A stretch of DNA of 64,000 nucleotides, from NCBI GenBank assembly GCA_019448385.1, contig JAGTXO010000004.1, positions 1,240,001-1,304,000 of the forward strand, read 5' to 3'. Numbering within the stretch: position 1 is the stretch's first letter; the number at the start of each line of letters is the position of its first letter. This document shows, one piece after another, positions 50,540 through 60,667 of this stretch. Position numbers and translations under genes: made by a program. The notes beneath the pieces were generated by a model, which saw nothing but the letters and a program-made list of their open reading frames with translations, was not told where the DNA came from and made no database searches. Source of the stretch: Diacronema lutheri. Its lineage: Eukaryota; Haptophyta; Pavlovophyceae; Pavlovales; Pavlovaceae.

Positions 50540-53500
50540 ATGGGCGACGACCTGCGCCGGCGGCTTACGGCTGAGGTGGCCCTGCACGAGCAGGAGCAGG
50601 CGCGGTGGGAGCAGGAGCTCCGGCGGTTCGAGCAGAAGCGCGATCGCTGGCGTCATTCGTATGAGCAGCTGCGCGCGGAGGTCAAACGGTCAGCCAGCGC
50701 GAGCGCGGCACAGCGCCGCTCGCAGCCGCGCGTGCGCCACGCCGCCATTCGCGCGCGAGCCGCGGCAAGCGCGCTTATCACTCGCGCGCGTTCTGCGCGC
50801 GCGCATCGTCCTGTTCCTGACGTTTAAACGCGCCTTTGCGTCGCGTTCCGTGTCCCCGCGCCCGCCGCGACCGCCGTGCCGCCGCGCACAGCCTAAAGCA
50901 GGCGTACGAGGAGGGCGCAAAAGGCACGGAGCGGGCCAAGGCGCAGGCGGCCGAGCTGCTTGATGCGCTCGCGGCGAGCACCGCGCAGCTCGCCACGCTC
51001 AAGGCGCGCTTTGACGAGCTGCGCGCGGCCGCGGCCGCCGAGCGCGACGCGCGCGCACAAGCGCGCTCGCCCGATGCCGTCGCGCGCATCTGCGCGTCCG
51101 AGCTGCACGCATGCGAGGAGCAGACGGCGCATGTGGCGGCGCAGCTCGAGGCGGCCTCCGCTCATGCCGCTTCTTTAGCCGCGCAGCTCGCCGCCGCACG
51201 TGCCGAGCTCGAGCGCGAGCGCGAGGCCACGATCGCCGCTCAACGCGCGCTCACCGCCAAGGCCGAGCGCACGGCCACACTCGAGGCGAAGGTCAGCGCG
51301 CTCGAGAACGAGGTTGCGGTGCTGCGCGCGCAGCTCGGCGCTGCCGCGAATAGCGCCACGTGCACCGCTGTCGGAGGCGTGGGCGCGCTTGCGCGCGTGA
51401 GCGACCCTCGAGCGCCGCCGCGTGGATGTGCGTCGGACGCCACGGCCGTGGCCGCGTCCGCCGGCGCGGCGCGCTGCGGTGAGGCCGAAGAACGGGCGGT
51501 GGACGTGGCGGGCGTACGCACGTGCAACCTGCCATCGGGAAGCCCTGACCTCGCTGTGGGCGCCTTCGCGCCCGCGCCTTGCGCCGAGCCTGTAAAGGTG
51601 GCTGCGGTGGCGACGTGGCGGTTGGTTGGCTCCTCGCCCGAGCGCGCGGCGCCCCGTGCCGTGCCCATCGCGGGGACGCGCGCGTGCGCGCCAACCGGCG
51701 ATGTCGCGCTCGCTCATCGCTCGCCGCTCGCCGCCGCCGCGACCGACAGCACCGGCGGCGCGGCGCCGGGCTCGGGATGGCACGATGGCGGCGGCTCGGG
51801 ATGGCACGATGGCGGCGGCTCGGGATGGCACGATGGCGGCGGCTCGGGATGGCACGATGGCGGCGGTCCGGGCGCGCCCTGGGCGGCGAGCGACGAGTGG
51901 CGAGTGCGGCAGCGTGGCGGCGGTGCGCCGCCGGCGGCGCGTGGGGGCCAGCATGCAGATACGGCGGCTGCGCAGCACGCCGCGCAGTCCGGCCGCGCCG
52001 TCGCGGGTGGATGCGGCGTTGTGGGTGCCGGCGGCGGCGCTGGCGGCTGCGGCGTTTGCAACGGTTGCAACGGTTGCAACGGTTGCAACGGTTGCAACGG
52101 TTGCAACGGTTGCAACGGTGGCGCGCAGCGGTCGCTGTGTGCGATGTGGACGGCACACGCAGCGAGCAGACGGGCAGATGCGGCGCTGCCTGGCAAAGGC
52201 GCGCTTGGCGCAGCGCCGCTCGCGCGCGGCCTCGAGCCAGCGCAGCCCGCGCCCGCGGCGCGTGGCGCGCATGGCGTCGAGTCATCCGTCTGCCATGCCT
52301 CGCCAACACCGCTGCGTGAAGGCGCGCGCGCCGCGTCGCCGCCGTCTCCGCCTCTGCAGCTCGGCGCCGTGCAGCTGCGCGCGGAGGGTGCGCCCGACGC
52401 GCCCGACGCAATCGGCGCGCCCGACGCGGCCGGCGCAGACGCGCGCGCGAAACGCAGGCGACTTTCGCTCGCGGGTACAGCGCCCGAGCGCGCGCCAGGC
52501 GGCGTCGAGCGCACGAGTCCTCTTGGCGTGGGCGCAGCCTCGAGCCACCGCTTTAAATTCGGCGGGGGCGGGGCGCCCCTGCCGCGCCGAGCGGGCGATG
52601 CGCGCGTTGGCTTGACGGCACCGCACGCGTGGCGCGACTCGCCTCGCGCCACCGCTTCGCCAGCCGGCGGCGAGAGCACCGCGCCAGAGTCTTCCGACTT
52701 GGTCGCAGCGCTCGCGCACGCGGGCAGGGGCGGCGACCTGCGCCTGGCCCTGGACGACGGCGTGGCCGGCGCGCGCGCCGGTCGTGGCGGCACCACCCCT
52801 CGCGCGGTGGGTGCCCATGCTGAGCTAGGCGCGGGCGAGAGCGACGGCGGTGCGCACGACGGCTGCGCGGCCATGGCCGCGCGGCCCGTCGTCGACGCGC
52901 GCGCCGACACCGCGTGCTTTGCTGGCGAAGGCGATGAGCGGCACGCGGACCTGTGGGCGAACGGTGGCGACACGCTCGGGCTGCCCACCGGCTTGGACGC
53001 GGAGCTTCTCGTCGCAAGCACACCGCCGCTCTCGTGCGCCGAGCCGACATCGCCGCCCCTTCCGCCCGCGCGCGGCGAGCACGGCGGAGCGGGTCCTGAC
53101 GTGCGCCCCAGCCCACCGGACACCTGCGCCGAGACAGGGCACGACGGGCCCGCCGGCATGCTTGGCTGCGTCCAGCTCCTTACCGCCGCCTCGCCTTTGG
53201 ACGTGCCGCACCTGCCGCACGTCGAGCAGCACGTGCGCGCACCGGTGGGCGCGGCGCGCGCGTCGCAGGGCGGCCGCCCGGTGGCCGGGCGCGACGACGC
53301 GGCGCAAGGCGCGCCGGTGGCTCTGCTCTTCGGCTTCGAGGGCGAAACGGTCGATGAGGCCGCGCTCGTTGGCACGCCGGCGCTCGGTGCGACGATGGAG
53401 CCCAGTCCGGCGCTGATGGAGCCCAGTCCGGTGCTGATGGAGCCCAGTCCGGTGCTGATGGAGCGGGCACCGCGTCGTTCCTCGCCGAGCCCGGACCTGC

Positions 53501-54938
53501 CAACTGCGCCCGACGCGCGCGCGCTCGTACCTTTGCATGGGCAGGGTGTGCGCTTGGGGTTGCGCGAGGTGGCGGATGAGGCGGAGGACGAGGAGGAGGG
53601 TGGCTTTGGGCTGCCGCAGGCGGGGAAGGCGGAGGAGGCGAGAGCGGGAGACGTCGGAGCCGGCGCGGGCTGGCGCGTGCGCGCGCGCGCCGCGCACGGA
53701 GCGCGCGCGCCACACGGCGGCTATGAGGCGACCACGCGGCGCGAGGTGGCCGGGCTGGCGAGCCGCGCGCCCCCTGCGCCAGCGTGCGTCGAGTCGCAGA
53801 CCCTCGCCGCGCCGTCTCCCGCCAGCGCGCGCGCGCGCGCACCTGTCGCGCATGAGCGGGCGCGTGTCGTTGCGCCCCTGGCGACGCCCACGGGCGCTGT
53901 CACGGGCACGAGCCAGATCTCCGGTGCAGTGCCGCTGTGTCCGGACGCGTCGCCGCCCGCGGCACCGCGCGCGGGCGCTTTCGGCGTGCGCGACGGCCGC
54001 GAGCCCGCGCACACGGCCGACCCGCGGCGGAGCGGCCCGTCCGCGCACGCCGAGGGCGTGCGAGACGCGCACAACGCGGGCGAGCAAGACGCGCTCGACG
54101 CTCTCGACGCGCCGCCCGTCGCGCGCGCTGAGTCTGTGACTCTCCTCCGGCACGGCGGAACAGAGCGGCCGCGCACTCCGCCCGCGCCGCCAGCGACGGC
54201 CGCGCAGCGCAGGCTGCCGCCCGCCGCCATTGTTGTGCGTGGGCACGCGAGGGATGCGCTCCCCGCGCACACGTGCGACGCGTGCGAGAGGGTGCGTCGC
54301 ACAGAGCGCGCGCGCGCGCCCGACGGCGCGCTGGCTCGTGCGCTCGCTGCGCAGGTGCACGCGCCAGAGGCAGTGGCGCATCCACGCGGCGACTGCCAGC
54401 GCCCTCGGCTTTGGCTCTGGTTTTTAACATGCCTGTCGCTCATGCGTGCGCGCGAGCGCGTGCTCCACGCCCCCCAATTCCGCGCGCCCCCATACCCTGC
54501 CGCGCGTCGCAGTTCTACCGCGCGGCGCTGCCCTCACGCGTGGCCGAAGCGTGCCAGCATTGCGGCAGGCACCGTGCAGAGCACAGGCCGGTGGCCACGC
54601 CGCCCGGCTTTTGGGACCATTCGCTTGGGTATGACGAGACGGTTGCTGGCTCGCTCGCCGACGTGCCGACCAACCTGCCCGAGGCGGAGGGGCCCGACTC
54701 GGCGGGGCGGACGCCATCGCGCAAGCTGCACGCGGCAGGTGTGGTCACGTCTGCTTCGGCAAAGCGCCGGCGCGACGACAACGTGTGGAACGTGCACCGC
54801 ATCGGCTTCGCACCCGGTGACGCGGACGGGGAATGCCCCGATGGTGGCGGCGGCGATGGCGATGGGGATGTCAGCCTGCTCCCGGAGCCGCCGCAGCTCC
54901 CGGACCCGGACATGCACACGCTCCCGCCGTGGGAGTGA
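50540..54938 (+). CDS. RBBP8: CtIP/Sae2/COM1 DNA end-resection factor
   Basis: Cofactor of the MRE11 complex that starts 5' resection at double-strand breaks. Exons 50540-50680, 50902-54291 and 54513-54938, about 1,318 aa; the first donor (GTCAAA) is less certain. The N-terminus is a long coiled coil (EQARWEQELRRFEQKRDRW to about residue 210), like the CtIP tetramer/dimer region. A very long disordered centre carries three tandem-repeat blocks. The C-terminal Sae2 domain reads VVRGHARDALPAHTCDACER, then FYRAALPSRVAEACQHCGRH and TPPGFWDHSLGYDE, matching the zinc-cysteine and RHR...TP..FW motifs of CtIP across the GTGCGT...GCAG intron 54292-54512. Larger than human CtIP (897 aa) because of the centre. 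Confidence 0.88.
51769..51864 (+). repeat. 24-bp tandem repeat x4 in the CtIP gene
   Basis: Four exact in-frame copies, each encoding GSGWHDGG. Exactness suggests recent expansion. Confidence 0.95.
52057..52119 (+). repeat. 9-bp tandem repeat x7 encoding (CNG)n
   Basis: Seven exact copies of TGCAACGGT encoding Cys-Asn-Gly. A cysteine every third residue in a predicted disordered region is unusual. Confidence 0.95.
53395..53457 (+). repeat. 21-bp tandem repeat x3 encoding MEPSPxL
   Basis: Three in-frame copies with one GCG/GTG (Ala/Val) variation, followed by a fourth partial unit. Each unit brings a Ser-Pro site. Confidence 0.95.
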
Positions 54939-55028
54939 GTCGGAGGGGGAAAGTCAGTGGGCCCAGTTTCCCGAGGAAATCGTCTCTCTCGACTGACTTG
55001 TGTGGCCGTCGTGCGCCGTGTGACGACA
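54939..55028. other. Convergent spacer CtIP / PSMD6
   Basis: 90 bp between two convergent stop codons. No canonical AATAAA seen. Confidence 0.4.
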
Positions 55029-56769
55029 TCATACGTTGATCACACGCGAGAGCTTCTGAATCCGGTTGAGCAGCAGGTCGCCCTCCTTGATCGTCGCCTG
55101 GTACTTCGTGTTCTTCACGTTGAGGCGCTTCGTCACGATCACGCCGGCGACCTGGTCGATCTTGCAGCGCAGCCTGCCGCTCGCAATGTACATCGAGAGC
55201 TCGCGGTCGAGGAAGTCAACCGACAGGCCAAACGTGCGCGCCATCGATTCGAGCCGGACGGACGAGTATGATTCGAGGAACTGCTTGTACGCGACGAGCC
55301 GGCACTCAAAGTAGTAGTGCCGTGCGTGCCGTGCGAGGTAGCTGCGCGGCGGGCGGGCGGGCGGAGCGCACGAGCGGTGGGCGGCCGGTGGGCGGCGCAC
55401 GGACGGCAGCGGGGAAAGGCGCGAACGGCGCTCTTGGCCCCCCTACCGCACGGCGCGAGCCGAGCCGCGCGCGAGCCGCGCCCACCGCGGGCCCGCCGCC
55501 CTGCCGCCAGTGCGCGCGCGCGCGCGCACCGATCCGCCGACACATCGTCGATCACGCGCACGAGGGCCTTCATGAACTCGTGATATTGGCAGTTGTACCT
55601 GCGCGCGGCGGGCGGCACAGAGGCGCGCGCGCAGGTGGGCGTTGCGGAGCGCGCATCCATAAGAGTTGGTGGCGAGGGGAGCCTGTGCCGCTCAGCGAGC
55701 GTACGGCGCTGCGAACGCGCCGTGCGCGTCCCCCCGCGGCGCGCGCATACAGGCTGTTGAGGAAGGACTCGATATGCGGCATCTTGCCAATCACCGCGAG
55801 GATCTCCGGCGCATCAACCACCTTGGCCTTCATCGTCGGCCTGTCGAGCGCGAGCTGCGCGGCGAGGACGGCGTAAGCGATGAACTGCTCGTAGGAGCAG
55901 ATCTCCGTCGCGGTGAACGTGGCGACCGAGTCGAGCAGCAGCGTGGCGGCCTGCTTGAACTCGCGGATCGACATGAGCGATAGCGCCTCGTATACCTGGC
56001 GCCGCGCGCATGGAACATGGCGGGCGCAGCACCGCGCACGAGTGGGCCGGCTGCGTGGGCGCGCGGTGCGGCCGGCGACAGCGGCCGCGCGCGCCAGAGC
56101 GCTGCGCCGGCAGGCCCCCGCAAAAGCCGCTCGGCTTCCGCTCGGCAATCGCGTCGCCTGAGGCGCTCCTACGCACGCCATCGACGCCAACTCAAGCGCG
56201 GCCGCCCGCACCTTGAGCCTGTTGCGCCGCTCCCAGTCACCGCCTGCGTCGAGCAGCTCCTTGGCCTTTGCAAAGTTGTCCTTGAGGATGGCGTGGTCGA
56301 GGTCGTAGAGGCCCATGCGTAGCTTGCAGAACACCACGTCCAGCTTCTGCCCGATCGGCACCGTCTTGGCGTACGTCTCGTCGAACGCGGCGAGCGCCTT
56401 GGCCTTGTCAAAGCTGTTCATGTGCACGCGCGCGCGCCGGTAGAGGACGGCGCGGATCTCGCTCTCGCCTTCATTCTCGATGGCAGTGGCAAGCTGCTCG
56501 TCCAGTTTTTTCAGCTCCGCCGCCGTCGCGTCCTCCATCGCCTGGGCCACGCTCGCATCCGGCATCGCCTCTGTCGCGTTGCACAGCGCCCGGTAGAGCG
56601 GCGCGGCATGCCGCTCGGTAGCGGTCGCGAGGATCCTCGCCTGGGTGGCGGCCACGTCTGCGTGGCCGCGATGCGTGAGCAGAAACATATCCTGCGCCGT
56701 CGCGAGGTACCACTGCTCTTTGAGCGGGTCCTCCACGTCCACGACCGGCTTCGCTTCCGCGGAGGCCAT
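55029..56769 (-). CDS. PSMD6: 26S proteasome lid subunit RPN7 / PSMD6
   Basis: Structural PCI-domain subunit of the proteasome lid. Four exons in gene order: 56212-56769, 55751-55995, 55530-55598 and 55029-55341, 394 aa (human 389). N-terminal TPR-like helices include DPLKEQWYLATAQDM, DLDHAILKDNFAKAKEL and GDWERRNRLK. After the junction comes VYEALSLMSIREFKQAATLL, then MPHIESFLNSL joined to YNCQYHEFMKAL, and the PCI part with FLESYSSVRLESMARTFGLS, GRLRCKIDQVAG and the closing LLLNRIQKLSRVINV. Donors are GTGCGG, GTATGC and GTGCGC. The ATG at 56769 overlaps the ATG of the divergent gene; an upstream ATG at 56832 would add 21 residues and overlap it further. Confidence 0.95.
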
Positions 56770-58861
56770 GCTGCCGAGCGTGCGCGCGAGAGCGAGGCAA
56801 GAGGAGTGGCGCCGACTTTTGAAAGAGGGCAACGGGCTGTTTGCGAAACGCGACGAGCTGAAGAGCGTGACGATGATCTACGACCTGCTCACCAAGCTCG
56901 ACGTGGAGGACCGGCTCGTGGCGCAGCGGCGACAGCTGCTCAACAAGCTCGTCGCGCGACGCGACGCCCACCTCCTCCAACCGCCTTTCGAGCTCTGGCG
57001 CGCGCGCGCGCGCGAGGAGTCGGACGCAGGGGACGGCGTCCCCGCGGCCATCGTGCGGCAGCTTTCGTCGCTCGTCGCGGACAGCATGCTCCACGCCACC
57101 GACGGCGCGTACGAGGCGCTCGACGGCCGCCCTTCGCGCCTCGCCGATATGCTCGCCGATCTTCGTGCCGCCGGCGGCCTCGAGCAGGTCGACTGGTGCG
57201 GCGTCGTCGACCTCGCGCGCGAACAGCTCATCTCGGCGATCGTCTCGCAGCGCGATGCGGCGGCCGAATCTGCGGCGGGCGCGGCCGGCGCGCGCGGCGA
57301 GCCACCGCCGCCACGCACGCCGCCCGAGCTGCTGTACACGCCGTTTGCCTGCGGCGCGCGCACCCCGCCGCGCACGCCGCACGAGCAGTCGCCCGGCACT
57401 GCCGACCCGACGCCGAGAGCGTGCGCGCGCCCCGCGCCGGCGGAGGCGGTGGGAGAGGCGAGCGCGCGCGCGGACGGGACGACCGCTTTGGCTGAGCCTC
57501 ACCGCCCGGATGCGCTGGCGCCCGAGCCGGCCGCGCCGCCCGGCGAGCGCGCGCCCGCCGAGCGCGGCACGCAGACGCGGGTAACGTCCGAGCCTGCAGC
57601 GTCGACAGCCGCGTGCGCGCCGGCCTGTCGAGCGGGCGGCGGCTCGCCGCCGACGACGACGCACATGCCTGCGACGCTGGCCGGCGCGCCTACCGTCGCA
57701 CCGGGCTCACCACAAGCCGACGCGCGCCCGGGGCCCGACGTGCGCCCGGGGCGCGACACGCCCGTTGCACGCCGTGAGGATGGCGACGGCGACACGACGC
57801 TTGCGGCCGCGGAGCGCAAGGGCGAGCGCGCCGCTTCGGACGTGCGCGCCGCCGCCAATTCATCTTCGCTGCCGCCGCATGCAATCCTCGGCCCGTGGAG
57901 CGCGACGCCGTCGCCGCCCGGCGCGCGCTCGTGCACGGCGGGCGGTGCGCTGCGCTTCGCAAGCGGCACGGCGCGGTCTCCGCGCGCGCGCAAGGCGTCG
58001 CTTTGCTTCGGCGAGGCAGGCGGTGGTGACGGCACGCGGCGCGCGCGTCGCCCGCTCCTCGCGCTCTGCGTCGTCGCGCTGCTGTGCGTGGGCGTTGCGC
58101 TGTGCGCTTGCATCGACCGCTCGCCCCGCGCCGCAAGGGCGCAGCAGCCCAGAGCCGCGAGCCGGCGCGCGCGCGGCGCGGTCGACGCAAGCGCCTCTCT
58201 CGGCCGCGCTGAATCGCCCGCGGGCTCGTGGATGTGGGCGTCGCGCGCCGCCGGCGCCGAGCGGCAGCTGAGCCCAGTGCCGGCCGCGTCGGCGCCCGCG
58301 CGCGCGCGCGCAAACACGGGCTTCGGGCGCGCGCTGTGGGAGCTGCGTCGACCTGAGTTGCGCTGGCTCGTGTCGCGCGCGCTGCGCATGTTGCACTCGG
58401 AGCCGCGGTGCTCGGGTGTGGAGGCTGAGGCGACAGCGGCAAAGACGGCAGCGCGACCAGTCATCGCGAGCGCATCCGCCTCCGCTGCGAACGACGTCGG
58501 GCGCGCGCACGCCGCCGCGCGCGGCGGCGCGGCGGACGGGTGGGGCGGCGGCGGTGGTGAGTGGCAGCTGTCGCTTTCGCTCGTCGAGCAGGAGGATGGC
58601 GACGCGCCGCTGCGCGTGCGCGACGCGTGGGGCCACGTGGGCGCCTCGGCCGGCGAGCGCGCGACCTATTTTGCCCGCGAGGCGGAGGCGGAGACGGCAG
58701 CGGCGGCCGAGGTGGAGGCGCACGTATGGGGGATGGCGTTCCGCATGCACTCGCTGCTCTCGGACAGGCCGTGGCGCGCGAGCGCTTTTGCATCCGAGTT
58801 CGTGACGTACGTGTTCTCGCGCTCGAGCGCGCAGACGGGGCAGGCAGCGGGCAGCTTCTGA
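56768..58861 (+). CDS. Single-pass membrane protein with long disordered region, unknown
   Basis: Not recognised. 697 aa from ATG 56768; an alternative start at 56873 (MIYDLLTKLDVE) would avoid overlap with PSMD6, but the codons before it (EEWRRLLKEGNGLFAKRDEL) look clearly coding. The N-terminal about 180 residues are helical (LVARRDAHLLQPPFELW, IVRQLSSLVADSML, DLAREQLISAIVSQRDA). A Pro/Ala/Arg-rich disordered middle follows, then one transmembrane segment (LLALCVVALLCVGVALCACI) and a C-terminal region with GGEWQLSLSLVEQEDGDAP and HVWGMAFRMHSLLSD. No enzyme motif. Confidence 0.7.
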   Translation: MLPSVRARARQEEWRRLLKEGNGLFAKRDELKSVTMIYDLLTKLDVEDRLVAQRRQLLNKLVARRDAHLLQPPFELWRARAREESDAGDGVPAAIVRQLSSLVADSMLHATDGAYEALDGRPSRLADMLADLRAAGGLEQVDWCGVVDLAREQLISAIVSQRDAAAESAAGAAGARGEPPPPRTPPELLYTPFACGARTPPRTPHEQSPGTADPTPRACARPAPAEAVGEASARADGTTALAEPHRPDALAPEPAAPPGERAPAERGTQTRVTSEPAASTAACAPACRAGGGSPPTTTHMPATLAGAPTVAPGSPQADARPGPDVRPGRDTPVARREDGDGDTTLAAAERKGERAASDVRAAANSSSLPPHAILGPWSATPSPPGARSCTAGGALRFASGTARSPRARKASLCFGEAGGGDGTRRARRPLLALCVVALLCVGVALCACIDRSPRAARAQQPRAASRRARGAVDASASLGRAESPAGSWMWASRAAGAERQLSPVPAASAPARARANTGFGRALWELRRPELRWLVSRALRMLHSEPRCSGVEAEATAAKTAARPVIASASASAANDVGRAHAAARGGAADGWGGGGGEWQLSLSLVEQEDGDAPLRVRDAWGHVGASAGERATYFAREAEAETAAAAEVEAHVWGMAFRMHSLLSDRPWRASAFASEFVTYVFSRSSAQTGQAAGSF

Positions 58862-59077
58862 GTTCTGACCGCCCGCGATGCGCCACGCGCGGGCGCGCGG
58901 CGCGGCAGTGATCCACGCCGATTTCAAGTCGGGGGTCGCAGAGTGGCTGGCCGCTGGAGCCTGGAGGGCGGGCGGTCACGGGTCACCACGTCTTTTGATT
59001 CTGGTGCTCAAATCTGAAACCTCAAATCTCGTGTCTTGCGCGCTCCGTCCACCGCCCGCGTCGCCGCCGCCGACACG

Positions 59078-60480
59078 ATGCCCGATCAGCCGCCACGGCG
59101 CGCCATCACGCGCAGCAGGGTCATGGGCGCCGCCACTCTGACCATCCTCACCGTCGCCGCGCTCACCGCCTGCTTCTCCGGCATGGCACTCTCGGCCGGC
59201 GCGGCGCGCGTCGAGCGCGCCAGCGCGCACGCGCCGTCGAGCGACGACACGCCCACGGCCGCTGGCGCACACCGTCAGGACACGCGCGAGTGCGTCGACA
59301 AGGCCATGAACGAATTGGTCGCCGCTAAGGAAGAGTGCGACCAACAGTACACGACGTGCATCGCCTCGTGCGGCGAGGTCAAGCCTGGCCTCGACAAGGC
59401 CAACTGCGTGATCGGCTGCGTGACGACCACGGCAAAGTGCGCGTCCGCGGGCGAGATGCGCATGGAGAAGAAGGCCGAGGCGTGCACAAGCAACCCGCGG
59501 AGCAAGCCTATGATGGTCATGGCGTCCAACTGCATTGACGACGCCGTGCAGGCGCTCCTCGACGAGAAGGACCAGAACAAGCTCAACTTCACGACGTGTG
59601 CCTTCCTGTGCGGCATGTCGACCGCGGACGACGAGGAGCACGGCATGTGTGTCGTGGGCTGCGCCGAAGTGTCCGCAACTTACGCGTCTGCCTCGGAGGC
59701 CGAGCTCGAGCAGGCCCTGCGCGCATGCCAAGACGACCAAGGAGGCCGCAGAGCGCAAGACGACGTCGCCAAGCTCGCTGCGGCGTCTGACAACGGCGGC
59801 GGCAGCAGCCATCGCGGCGGGCACGGCAGCCGCATGCAGGGCGTGCGCGGCGCAACGTTTGATGATTCGAGCCATGAACGTTACGACGAACGCGTGCAGG
59901 AAGACGTCGCCGAGCCCACTGCCGCGTCCGACGAGCCCAGCCGAACCAGCCACGACGAACGCACGCCGAAGGAGGAGGACGTGTCCGTGCAGGAGGACAT
60001 GCACGCTGGATCCGATGCCCGCGGCGGGCGCCGAGTGTATAACGAGACGATCAAGCCTGCGGCCGATGCTGCGGCCGACGAGTTCACACGCACGTCGGCG
60101 CCCGCGACGCCTCGCTTCCCGAACGAGTACTGCGTGGGCAATGTGGGGAGCATCGGCAGGAACGAGAATCGCGACGGGCAGGGTGCGTGCTCAGCGCAGC
60201 TTGCGCGCGGCGCTTTCGCGCGCCACCGAGTGCGTCCTTTTGCCTCTCCCCCCATCTCTCTCCTCCTCCCACCCGCCGCTCCGCAGGGTACATTTGCGCG
60301 CGTGCGGTGATGAAGCCAATGTGCACGAGCGCGGAGCAGCTGAGCTCGCTGTACTGCGCGTGCTGCGAGTGCTACTCGCAGTGCGGGATGGGCACAACGC
60401 AGTGGGCCTTGTGCAAGTTCAACGGCACGTGCAATCACGCCCACGGCAGTTCGCACGACAAGGAGCCCGCACATGCGTGA
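59078..60480 (+). CDS. Cysteine-rich secreted or membrane protein with duplicated domain, unknown
   Basis: Not recognised. Exons 59078-60182 and 60287-60480 (GTGCGT...GCAG, phase 1), 432 aa. The N-terminal TLTILTVAALTACFSGMALS is a signal anchor. Two related Cys modules follow: ECVDKAMNELVAAKEECDQQ with YTTCIASCGEV and NCVIGCVTT, then NCIDDAVQALLDEKDQNK with FTTCAFLCGMS and MCVVGCAEV, pointing to an internal duplication. An acidic/charged linker leads to a C-terminal Cys cluster across the intron (NEYCVGNVGSIG, then YICARAV, CTSAEQLSSLYCACCECYSQ and FNGTCNH). Probably extracellular with disulfides. Confidence 0.7.
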
Positions 60481-60571
60481 CCCGTCTCGCGTCAAGTTCA
60501 ACGGCACGTGCAATCACGCCCACGGCAGTTCGCACGACAAGGAGCCCGCGCATGCGTGACCCGTCTCGCGT
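60414..60571 (+). repeat. 79-bp tandem duplication across a stop codon
   Basis: Units 60414-60492 and 60493-60571 differ at one position (acatgcg / gcatgcg). The unit contains the last 22 codons, the stop codon and 12 bp of 3' sequence of the Cys-rich gene, so the second copy is an untranslated echo of the C-terminus. Confidence 0.95.
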
Positions 60572-60667
60572 CTTGGTGTGGCCTGATCAGGCTTGAATGT
60601 CGGCACGAATTTGCACACAATATGGCTCTAGACGACACCTCCCACGCGCCCGCTAGCGGAGCTGCGC

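Noticed and set aside
51769-52119. CRISPR array
   Set aside because: The repeats are contiguous, in frame and without spacers; they are coding tandem repeats in a eukaryotic gene.
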